Shown: in pieces, positions 57,646 to 63,797 of the stretch
How the letters are laid out: the number at the start of each line of letters is the position of its first letter
How positions within the stretch are numbered: the first letter of the stretch is position 1
Source: Ectopseudomonas composti
GTDB taxonomy: Bacteria > Pseudomonadota > Gammaproteobacteria > Pseudomonadales > Pseudomonadaceae
NCBI RefSeq assembly: GCF_900115475.1
Contig: NZ_FOWP01000003.1
Coordinates: 404,177 to 468,176, forward strand
Direction of reading: 5' to 3'
Length of the DNA stretch: 64,000 nucleotides
The notes under the pieces: model-generated
The model's input: the letters and a program-made list of their open reading frames with translations, nothing else
Databases searched by the model: none
Told to the model about the DNA's origin: nothing
Position numbers and translations under genes: made by a program

Positions 57646-57673
57646 TGGCGGTGAAGAAGAGATTCGAACCCGT
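57646..57673 (-). other. tRNA-Ser 3' fragment, element attachment site
   Basis: On the minus strand the fragment reads GGGTTCGAATC then TCTTCTTCACCGCCA: T-loop, the 3' strand of the T stem, the seven-base acceptor strand CTTCACC, discriminator G and CCA. The 5' side has no anticodon, D arm or matching GGTGAAG strand within 100 bases, so this is not a full tRNA. The 3' end of a tRNA-Ser gene copied at one end of an insertion is the usual signature of a tyrosine-recombinase element. Other pseudomonads carry tRNA-Ser next to earP, as I recall. Confidence 0.8.
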
Positions 57674-57764
57674 TTCGGTAGCGTGTCAATCCGTGCCAAC
57701 CCCGCTCAATACGGGGCTTACGCCCTGCCCGTCTGCTCGATTCGTTGCTATTTGGCTCTATGAT

Positions 57765-57783
57765 TTCGACACTTTTTCGACAC
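57765..57783. repeat. Direct repeats near the attachment site
   Basis: TTCGACAC at 57765-57772 and 57776-57783, eleven bases apart (one helical turn), about 100 bases from the tRNA fragment. They could be arm-type sites for the integrase; that is an inference from position. Confidence 0.45.
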
Positions 57784-57810
57784 ATCTCACGCCGACATCA
57801 CGAACACCAC

Positions 57811-57888
57811 ATCTCATTTTTCCTGCTTTTTGAGACGAAAATCCGAAGGCATGATAGGCTACATCTCAATTGCTAGACTTTTTGAGAT
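57811..57888. promoter_or_regulatory. Two tandem 26-bp dyads upstream of fic
   Basis: Dyad 1 (57811-57836): ATCTCAT...TTGAGAC. Dyad 2 (57863-57888): ATCTCAA...TTGAGAT, perfect over seven bases. Both have the same 12-base spacer and share CTTTTTGAGA in the right arm; their centres are 52 bases apart, close to five helical turns. A single half-site (ATCTCAC) lies at 57784. Dyad 2 ends six bases before the Fic start. TTGAGA in dyad 1 and TGATAG 16 bases later could be -35 and -10 elements. Confidence 0.7.
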
Positions 57889-57894
57889 AAGACC

Positions 57895-59250
57895 ATGATC
57901 AAGTATCCACCCGAGCTTGTTCCTAACCCCTTCCTGAGCATCAGCAAGACTTGCCCCGAGCATGTGGGAGAGTTTCTGGAGCTATCCAATGCTTTAGATC
58001 AACGGGGTAGGTACCTCCATTACGACAAGCTTAGATTCCGGTTGCCTGCTGGCCTGGACCACTCTCTAGCTTGGTCGGTAATCAAGGCTGCTAGAAACCG
58101 GCAGCTATCTGATGTTATCTCGTTGGGCGAACCTATAAAGGTTTGCAGGATGCTGCTAACTCCGGCGATGCAAATGGCTATCTCGGAGACAGACCGGCAC
58201 ACGACAACCGCGGCCTTGGAGTGGATGAGTACAAAAATTGGTGAGCAAAAGCACATCGAGTACTTACTCAAAGACCTCGTTGAAGACGAAGCGATTAGCA
58301 GCAGTCAGCTGGAAGGCGCAGCCACAACCACCAAGGTTGCGAAAGATCTACTCAAAAGACAAAGAACACCTAGAACACCTGACGAAAAAATGATTCTTGG
58401 AAACTACAGGATGATGAACTTCGCCTGGAAAAGCCGAGACAGAGAACTGACAATCGACTTGATAGCAGAGCTACACCAAGTGGGTGTGGAAGGTATTGAT
58501 GATGATCGCTACTATCCTGGCGCCTTTAGAGTTAATGATGACGTTGTAGTTGAGGATGGCGACGGAAATATTGTGCATACTCCACCGCCAGCTGCTGGAC
58601 TTGAAAGACGCCTTAGTAAATTATGCGAATGGGTTAATTCAAATCATACTGATATTTCAAGCAATAACTATATTCACCCACTAATAAAGGCCTCCATTCT
58701 GCATTTTGCTATTGGCTATGAACATCCATTCAGAGATGGAAATGGGCGCGTAGCGCGGTCTCTTTTTTACTGGCTTATGTTTAAGCATGAATTTGCCGCA
58801 TTCAGATACATTGCCATAAGCACACTACTTAAGTCCGCGCCCGCCCAATATGGCAAAAGCTACCTGTATACCGAGTCAGACCAAATGGACTTAACCTATT
58901 TTCTTGACTTTCAAGCAAGAATCATCATACGAGCCATCAGCGAATTCAAGAAAGCCTATGAAAACACACTCAAGGACATGACTGAATTTAATGTATTCCT
59001 TTACGAGTCCGGGCTGTATGGAAAGCTTTCAGACAAGCAAAAGGTCATACTTCAAGTGGCAAAGAGTGGAAGAGCAAGAGAGTTTACCGCGACAAATGTA
59101 CAGGACAACTTGGGCTGTTCTTACAATACAGCATCAAGCGCGCTGAATGGTCTAGTTGAAAACAAACTATTTCAAAAACAAAGACAAGGAAGAGAGTGGG
59201 TATTCAGCATGATACCTGCAAAAGAAATCATTAAGTCCTGGAGCAAATAA
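57895..59250 (+). CDS. Fic-domain protein with winged-helix C-terminus
   Basis: 451 residues. Fic proteins transfer AMP or other nucleotide parts to target proteins. The catalytic motif is intact: HPFRDGNGR from His277. An inhibitory (S/T)xxxE(G/N) motif occurs at Ser136-Glu140-Gly141, N-terminal to the Fic core, so this is a class II (intramolecularly inhibited) enzyme. The last 80 residues look like a winged helix (ATNVQDNLGCSYNTASSALNGL), giving the layout Fic_N-Fic-wHTH seen in SoFic-like proteins that may bind their own promoter. Low GC compared with host genes. No antitoxin gene is adjacent. Confidence 0.9.
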   Translation: MIKYPPELVPNPFLSISKTCPEHVGEFLELSNALDQRGRYLHYDKLRFRLPAGLDHSLAWSVIKAARNRQLSDVISLGEPIKVCRMLLTPAMQMAISETDRHTTTAALEWMSTKIGEQKHIEYLLKDLVEDEAISSSQLEGAATTTKVAKDLLKRQRTPRTPDEKMILGNYRMMNFAWKSRDRELTIDLIAELHQVGVEGIDDDRYYPGAFRVNDDVVVEDGDGNIVHTPPPAAGLERRLSKLCEWVNSNHTDISSNNYIHPLIKASILHFAIGYEHPFRDGNGRVARSLFYWLMFKHEFAAFRYIAISTLLKSAPAQYGKSYLYTESDQMDLTYFLDFQARIIIRAISEFKKAYENTLKDMTEFNVFLYESGLYGKLSDKQKVILQVAKSGRAREFTATNVQDNLGCSYNTASSALNGLVENKLFQKQRQGREWVFSMIPAKEIIKSWSK

Positions 59251-59255
59251 GCCCA

Positions 59256-60026
59256 CTACCCCATCGGATTAAAGCTACTCGCCGCAGAGCAATAGCGCGT
59301 TTTCATGCGATCACTGCTTGTCTTACGGTCATTGTCATAGCGGGCGCGCCAGGTTCGGCACTCTTCGTGAAAGTGCTGCTTGGCGGCCTTACGGCATTCG
59401 CGGTAGTTGATAGATCCGCGCCGGTGATTGGCGCAAACGCTGGTGCCATCGATGTAGTTGTTCACCGATAGCCATTCAGCTAAATAGTTCGTGCCGCCGT
59501 TCCAGCTCTTGATCCACTTAGAAGTACGCTCGCGGCTTACCTGCTTGGCTTGGCGCTGCAGCGTTTGCTGGGGTGCCTGGGCGATTCGATGGGTTGCGGG
59601 CGGTGTGTAGGTACTGGCCGGCGGCTTGGGCGTGTAGTTCTTGTCACTGAACACGTTCCGCGAACTGGCAATCGCCCTCGCCTTTTCTTCCTCTGTCCAC
59701 TCCATCGAAGCGTATGGCTGAGGCTGGTTTACCGGCTCGTATGCAACCTGTTGCGCGGGTGGATCGATGGGGATAGATGGCAAGCTTATAGGCTCTTCCG
59801 GCTCGCTGTAAGGCTGTGCCGCCGGTTGTTGGCTGAACAGCGGTTTGCCGTCTACGTGGATCGCCTGCTTGAGCTGGTCAACATTGATCACGATTGGCTT
59901 GGCAAACAACGCGATCACGCCCCAGGTAATCGCCGAACCCACGCCCAGTATGACAACCATTCGCCAGGGACCGGGCTTTTTCTTGCTGCGTAGATAGTCT
60001 GGTGCGTCGTCCCAGTCGCTTTTCAT
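59256..60026 (-). CDS. Single-span membrane protein with Pro-rich periplasmic linker
   Basis: 256 residues: a cytoplasmic N-terminus (MKSDWDDAPDYLRSKKKPG), one span (about 23-42), a Pro/Gln-rich linker to about residue 100, then a basic C-terminal domain with at least four Cys (TSVCANHRRG, YRECRK, HEECRTW, TRYCSAA) that may form disulfides or bind metal. Type II topology is suggested by the positive residues before the span. Unknown family. GC is higher than in the flanking fic and PIN genes. It is convergent with fic; stops are only six bases apart. Confidence 0.65.
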   Translation of the reverse strand: MKSDWDDAPDYLRSKKKPGPWRMVVILGVGSAITWGVIALFAKPIVINVDQLKQAIHVDGKPLFSQQPAAQPYSEPEEPISLPSIPIDPPAQQVAYEPVNQPQPYASMEWTEEEKARAIASSRNVFSDKNYTPKPPASTYTPPATHRIAQAPQQTLQRQAKQVSRERTSKWIKSWNGGTNYLAEWLSVNNYIDGTSVCANHRRGSINYRECRKAAKQHFHEECRTWRARYDNDRKTSSDRMKTRYCSAASSFNPMG

Positions 60027-60062
60027 TTCTCTTCCTTGGGCTAACCTACAAACTTGTTATTA

Positions 60063-61172
60063 TTAATCCCATTCAAGACCGTCATTTGCTATCTGTTCAC
60101 GTACCGGCTTGTAAGAAAGATCTATTGCAGCGTCCTCAAGCCACAACTCATCAATTTCCGCATTAACAATAAGCCCATTTTCGTATCTAAGACAGACATA
60201 GACTTGAATTGCCTCAATGCAGCGAGTACTGAGCTCATATTCCTCAAGATATATGTAGCACTTGTCTTCTGGATCCCAAGGGGAACTATCGTAGTCGGTA
60301 ACCGTAAAGTCAGCACAAAAATCAACTTTTACTGTCAGTTCTATTTCGGCACCATCCCTCTCCGAATCGATTATATTAATCGCCTCCACAGCAACACTTA
60401 AAGCGTCGACGTCAGCAACCTCATACTCAAACTCTTCCAAATCACTACAGCTAAATGCCGCTTCCTTCAAGGCCTCGCCTATCGCTTCTGTTATTTTATC
60501 CTTCAGAGCCTCGAAGGCCTTGCTTGCAAGCCTAGCAGGCTCAGCTAAGTCAGCCTCATACTTATTCACCAAGCCAATAAAATCATCCAGCCTCTCCAAA
60601 TAGATCATCCTATCCGGAAATTCCTCGCAGTATCGCTCCATATCTTTATCAGAGCTAACAACGTAAACTGGCATTGACCGGGCTTCGGCAGTCGCCCGCA
60701 CTATCTCCAAAGCAAAGGCATCAGGAAATTCATGTTTCTTTCCCGGACTCCCAAAGGGAGGTCTGCTTGAGAAATACCTATCAAAAACAGCGCCAGAGTC
60801 CACCGTACTAGTTTCAAGCAACTCTACTTCCTCAGTCGCTTTAAATTCTTCATAAGCAGCCATCGCTCGTTCTAAGACGGCCCCCTTATCCCTTCCTTTA
60901 GAAGAAAATTCACGAGGCAGCCCCCCAAATGCACTTAGAAAAGCTAGGTCACGGTTAATTTTTTTTGCTGCCGCTAGCGACTCTTCAGCTCTCGAAATAA
61001 TGTGCCCCATTACTTCTTTGTCAATTACATCTGGTAACAAAACCCTTATATATTGACTATCTGCAAACTCTTCTAGCTTTGCTAGTACATGCTGACCAAA
61101 TTGAAAATTTTTGTTCTCATATGATGAAGTATCAATGAAAACAAGCCCTGTTCTTAGTCCTTCGTCACCCAT
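60063..61172 (-). CDS. PIN-domain (DUF4935-like) protein
   Basis: About 369 residues. The N-terminus has a PIN-nuclease pattern: VFIDTSSYENKNF (first acidic residue), VLLPDVIDKEVMGHI (Glu in the second motif), then EFPDAFALEIV and VSSDKDMERYCEE (later Asp cluster), as in DUF4935 proteins. The C-terminal 150 residues are acidic and unassigned. PIN proteins are metal-dependent RNases; long forms are found with defence genes. The ATG at 61172 or 61196 may be the start. Low GC indicates foreign origin. Confidence 0.7.
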   Translation of the reverse strand: MGDEGLRTGLVFIDTSSYENKNFQFGQHVLAKLEEFADSQYIRVLLPDVIDKEVMGHIISRAEESLAAAKKINRDLAFLSAFGGLPREFSSKGRDKGAVLERAMAAYEEFKATEEVELLETSTVDSGAVFDRYFSSRPPFGSPGKKHEFPDAFALEIVRATAEARSMPVYVVSSDKDMERYCEEFPDRMIYLERLDDFIGLVNKYEADLAEPARLASKAFEALKDKITEAIGEALKEAAFSCSDLEEFEYEVADVDALSVAVEAINIIDSERDGAEIELTVKVDFCADFTVTDYDSSPWDPEDKCYIYLEEYELSTRCIEAIQVYVCLRYENGLIVNAEIDELWLEDAAIDLSYKPVREQIANDGLEWD

Positions 61173-61226
61173 GCTCTTAATCCTTCTTTCGGGCATACCA
61201 ACGCCTAGCCACTTCCGTTGTAATCG

Positions 61227-61496
61227 CTATCCCGCGTTTTGATTGGGCAAGTTTGAATCGGCCTCTTCGTATCCTGGCGATACCTGGCCTTTTGCAGGGT
61301 CTACCTCTCCCCTCCACAGCCACAGCTCGTACTGAGGGAATACCTTCAGCAGCTCCTCTAGATCCTCGATCCGGGTCTTCACCTTCCGATTGGTCGCAAC
61401 GGTCTGCCACCGCTGGCGCTCCTTGATCGTAGTGGCCTCAGCCAGCTTGGTGGCCCCAATGTGCCTCACAAGAGTTCTAAGCCTTTCCTCGATCAT
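61227..61496 (-). CDS. Phage-type repressor-like DNA-binding protein
   Basis: 89 residues with an HTH-like region (GATKLAEATTIKERQRWQTV) followed by an LEELLKVFPQYELWLWRGE segment and an acidic tail. Its position, divergent from a run of small HTH genes with three palindromic operators between, is that of a prophage repressor. It is not a close match to any repressor I can name. The gene ends 55 bases before the PIN gene start on the same strand. Confidence 0.7.
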   Translation of the reverse strand: MIEERLRTLVRHIGATKLAEATTIKERQRWQTVATNRKVKTRIEDLEELLKVFPQYELWLWRGEVDPAKGQVSPGYEEADSNLPNQNAG

Positions 61497-61514
61497 TCCA
61501 AAAAGCTCTTATGA

Positions 61515-61586
61515 TTGATGAATAATTTATTGATAAATAATTCATCAAAAGCCATCATGACCTTGCGCTGATAAATAATTCATCAA
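61515..61586. promoter_or_regulatory. Three palindromic operators between repressor and early genes
   Basis: Three 19-bp sites near TTGATAAATAATTCATCAA: site 1 at 61515-61533 (TTGATGAATAATTTATTGA), site 2 at 61530-61548 (exact) and site 3 at 61568-61586 (first base C). Each is a near-perfect palindrome; sites 1 and 2 share four bases. A further small dyad, GGACA-TTT-TGTCC, lies at 61589-61601. This is typical of a phage repressor control region. Confidence 0.8.
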
Positions 61587-61629
61587 GGGGACATTTTGTC
61601 CTAATGGCACGAATAGTGACGGAACGAGC

Positions 61630-61845
61630 ATGGAACTGGAAGAGCTGGAACCTTCGAAGCTGATAGGCCCGCAACAGGACGTGGAAACCGTCGAGTCCTG
61701 GGCCGACCGCAACGGCCTGACCTACGGCGTAGCACGCGCCTGGGCAATGAAAGGCGTTCTCCCCACCGTAAAGCTAGGCAAGCGCCGCATGGTCAATAGC
61801 GCCCTGCTCCGCACCTGGCTGCTGGAACAGGAGTGGACGGCATGA
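61630..61845 (+). CDS. HTH_17/excisionase-like protein
   Basis: 71 residues with the winged-helix pattern of excisionases and phage HTH_17 proteins: VESWADRNGLTYGVARAWAMKGVLPTVKLGKRRMV, split over the fold, ending in a Trp-rich helix. It is the first gene rightward of the operators and could be an excisionase or an anti-repressor. The stop overlaps the next gene as ATGA. Confidence 0.75.
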   Translation: MELEELEPSKLIGPQQDVETVESWADRNGLTYGVARAWAMKGVLPTVKLGKRRMVNSALLRTWLLEQEWTA

Positions 61846-61991
61846 ATCCTCCCTTCTATACGCAAGCCGCCTTCGCCGCCCTGGCCGGTGTTGCCGTCGA
61901 GCAAGTCGCGCACTGGATCAGAACCGGCGCCGTCGAGAGCGTGAAGCTCGGCAAAACCCGCGTGGTGCTGTTTGCGGGGGTGAACCAATGA
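61842..61991 (+). CDS. 49-residue second HTH-like protein
   Basis: Starts ATG at 61842 inside the stop region of the previous gene and ends at 61991, overlapping the Arc-like start as ATGA. Its core (VEQVAHWIRTGAVESVKLGK, then TRVVLF) matches the same HTH_17 pattern as the upstream protein, so the two look like a duplicated DNA-binding unit. Too short to appear in standard ORF lists. Confidence 0.7.
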   Translation: MNPPFYTQAAFAALAGVAVEQVAHWIRTGAVESVKLGKTRVVLFAGVNQ

Positions 61992-62539
61992 GCCGCACTG
62001 ACCCGCAATTCAAGCTGCGCATGCCGCCAGCCCTCCGCGCTCAGGTTGAGCAAGCCGCCGAACAGGCCAATCGCTCCCTGAACGCCGAGATTGTCACCCG
62101 CCTGCAAGCCAGCTTCGCCCAGGCAAAGCCCGAGGTGTCGGCCAATGACCAGCACGAGCCAATATCTGCTGTCACACCCCAGGGAGTGCGGCTGTCCGGG
62201 CTGCTTCGCCCGCAATCCCCAGGGCAAGTACATGGCGTTCGTGCGACACCCGCACCCCGAGAACTGCGACTGCTCTGTGTGCTACGTCAATCGAAACTGG
62301 GCGACGCTCCCAACATCGTCTCCATCGACTACCTGCCGATCCACACCATGCACCGACTGCCGCCCCGCGCAATGGTCCGTGGTAAATGGTCGGACCCACG
62401 TTACGCCGGCCTATACCTGCGAGAAACACAAGCCGTCCAGCCGACCGCCGAAGTACTGGAGCGTTGTGCTCGACACCGGCAAACCAACGCCCTTCGTGCC
62501 CCTGCGCGAACCGTTCGAGCTGGTGGGGTGAACGCATGA
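61988..62539 (+). CDS. Arc-type ribbon-helix-helix protein, long frame
   Basis: The first 45 residues are a clear Arc-like RHH domain (DPQFKLRMPPALRAQVEQAA, then NRSLNAEIVTRL). After about residue 55 the sequence loses similarity to anything I know, yet the frame stays open to 62539 (183 residues). It fully contains the Cys-rich gene at 62145-62531 in another frame. Codon use favours the other frame in most of the overlap, so the real Arc protein may be shorter through a missed signal, or both frames may be read. Coupled to the previous gene by ATGA. Confidence 0.6.
   Translation: MSRTDPQFKLRMPPALRAQVEQAAEQANRSLNAEIVTRLQASFAQAKPEVSANDQHEPISAVTPQGVRLSGLLRPQSPGQVHGVRATPAPRELRLLCVLRQSKLGDAPNIVSIDYLPIHTMHRLPPRAMVRGKWSDPRYAGLYLRETQAVQPTAEVLERCARHRQTNALRAPARTVRAGGVNA
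62145..62531 (+). CDS. Cys-rich protein with repeated CxCxxC motifs, nested in the Arc frame
   Basis: 128 residues, starting MTSTSQYLLSHPRECGCPGC. Two CxCxxC clusters (Cys15/17/20 and Cys41/43/46) and a third set (Cys64, Cys69, Cys72) with a later CEKH (Cys92, His95) suggest several zinc sites. The end, REPFELVG, is followed by a good ribosome site for the next gene. Codon use is GC3-rich in this frame except for a stretch around 62300-62345, which fits the Arc frame better. I see no strong ribosome site before 62145. Confidence 0.6.
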   Translation: MTSTSQYLLSHPRECGCPGCFARNPQGKYMAFVRHPHPENCDCSVCYVNRNWATLPTSSPSTTCRSTPCTDCRPAQWSVVNGRTHVTPAYTCEKHKPSSRPPKYWSVVLDTGKPTPFVPLREPFELVG

Positions 62540-62847
62540 CCGTCTCCTTCCGTGCTGGCCGCTATCTGGTTGCCCTGCTCTGGAATTCGGCGCCTTGGGG
62601 CTTCATCGGTTTTGCCGTCGGCTGCGTGTTTGGCACGTTGCAGGCCGTTGAGTTGCTGGAGACGGTAGACGACTACTTCTATCAGGCAATGGCCAAGGTT
62701 GTTCACCAGTGCGCCCCCAGCGATCTGGCCAACGCCTCCGATGCTGAACAGGTCAAGGGCCGCGCTCCCGGCTCGTCGGATCACGCTTCACCGATCCGGC
62801 GAACGGAAGCACGGGCAGAGCGAACCCTTGAACACCCACCACCCTGA
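62536..62847 (+). CDS. Single-span phage membrane protein
   Basis: 103 residues with one membrane span (about 16-36: SAPWGFIGFAVGCVFGTLQA) and a polar C-terminus. GGTGGGG before the ATG at 62536 fixes the start. In filamentous phages small membrane proteins like this occur between the early regulators and the ssDNA-binding gene. Function unknown. Confidence 0.65.
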   Translation: MTVSFRAGRYLVALLWNSAPWGFIGFAVGCVFGTLQAVELLETVDDYFYQAMAKVVHQCAPSDLANASDAEQVKGRAPGSSDHASPIRRTEARAERTLEHPPP

Positions 62848-63208
62848 ATAGCCTCCGCTCGTGAGTGTGGGGCAGCTCCACCGCCCCGCGCTCCCGAGCC
62901 CTCGGCGGCAAGAGTGGGATGACAAGGGCAACGCCCTTGGTGTTCTCCAGACTCATGAATCAAATTGAAGTATCGGAATAATTAAAAGTGTCATTGCAGC
63001 ACTATTTATCTCAATAAGCAGCGGCACACGTTATTTATTCAAGAGTGATTTTTTAGCTTTTCAGTAGCGTATAACTAGGTACGCAAACCCGTTGCAAGCC
63101 GCGTAAATACTGGCATTGGCGAACTTAACAAGTTCCTCTGCCTGGGCTAACTCGGCCTGCAAAAGGGCAAAACCGCGCAATAACGCGCAACTAAGCGAGG
63201 AAACACAA
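62848..63208. other. Intergenic region of about 360 bases
   Basis: No convincing ORF. A perfect hairpin CAAGGGC-AAC-GCCCTTG lies at 62923-62939, without a T run. Downstream the sequence becomes AT-rich (62950-63110) and should hold the promoter of the ssDNA-binding gene operon. In a filamentous phage this could also include a replication or packaging signal, but no specific motif is recognised. Confidence 0.5.
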
Positions 63209-63592
63209 ATGGCACGTTCGACCATGGAAGTTGCATTTCTTGGCACTCAGAAACTGGCGTTCAACCAAAACGGCACCGACGTAAAAATCGTCAAGGTGTT
63301 TTACGGCGATGAGCCAGACGGCATCACCGAAAACGGCCTGTCCATTGTGAGCATGGATGTGCCTGCCGACGTTGCAGATGAGGTGTTCGCCTCTGGTGCC
63401 CAATTTGCCCCGCTCGAAACGGTCCGCATCACCTTCGAAGTGGCGCGTGCTGGCAAGCAGAAAGGTAACAACCTGGCTGTGCATATCGAGGCGGTGAACC
63501 CGAAAGGCCAGGCCGCCAAGCCTGCTGCCCCGCAAGGCACCCAACAACAGCCCAAGCCGACCGGCACCCAGCCGGACGCGGCCAAGGCCTAA
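63209..63592 (+). CDS. ssDNA-binding-type phage protein (DUF1293-like)
   Basis: 127 residues: a beta-rich N-terminal 90 residues (MEVAFLGTQKLAFN, KIVKVFYGDEPDG, VRITFEV) and a Gln/Pro/Ala-rich disordered tail ending in acidic-rich repeats, the general layout of ssDNA-binding proteins. The sequence reminds me of the DUF1293 proteins in filamentous phages of pseudomonads and xanthomonads, with moderate certainty. GAGGAAA upstream of the ATG at 63209 supports the start. It begins the rightward block with the zinc-ribbon and coat-like genes. Confidence 0.65.
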   Translation: MARSTMEVAFLGTQKLAFNQNGTDVKIVKVFYGDEPDGITENGLSIVSMDVPADVADEVFASGAQFAPLETVRITFEVARAGKQKGNNLAVHIEAVNPKGQAAKPAAPQGTQQQPKPTGTQPDAAKA

Positions 63593-63607
63593 CGGGAGGG
63601 CGCCGCC

Positions 63608-63787
63608 GTGCTGATCGTTGATCGCGTGCTGTGCGACTGCTGTGGGCAGCCCATGGGCCAACTCTACAACCAGTCCGCCCCCCAGCCCGACCTGCTGCCC
63701 GATCTGAACAAGGCGCCCGCCCTCGTCATCTGCCCCGACTGCATCGCCATGGCTGAGGTCATCCGTGACCCCAGCTTGGCGGAGTAA
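63608..63787 (+). CDS. Small zinc-ribbon protein
   Basis: 59 residues from a GTG at 63608 with GGGAGG eight bases upstream. Cys9, Cys11, Cys12 and, later, Cys42 and Cys45 (VICPDC) form a zinc-ribbon. It lies 15 bases after the ssDNA-binding gene and 10 bases before the coat-like gene, so it belongs to the same operon. Not present in the usual ORF lists because of its size and GTG start. Confidence 0.7.
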   Translation: MLIVDRVLCDCCGQPMGQLYNQSAPQPDLLPDLNKAPALVICPDCIAMAEVIRDPSLAE

Positions 63788-63797
63788 GGGGGCCTGT

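Noticed and set aside
57646..57740. A complete tRNA-Ser gene at the element junction
   Set aside because: Only the T-loop, 3' T-stem strand, acceptor 3' strand and CCA are present; there is no D arm, anticodon arm or GGTGAAG 5' strand within 100 bases.
61177..61410. A 77-codon minus-strand frame overlapping the repressor gene
   Set aside because: It is an alternative frame of the 89-residue repressor gene, with Arg/Gly-biased content and no ribosome site; it also overlaps the PIN start region.
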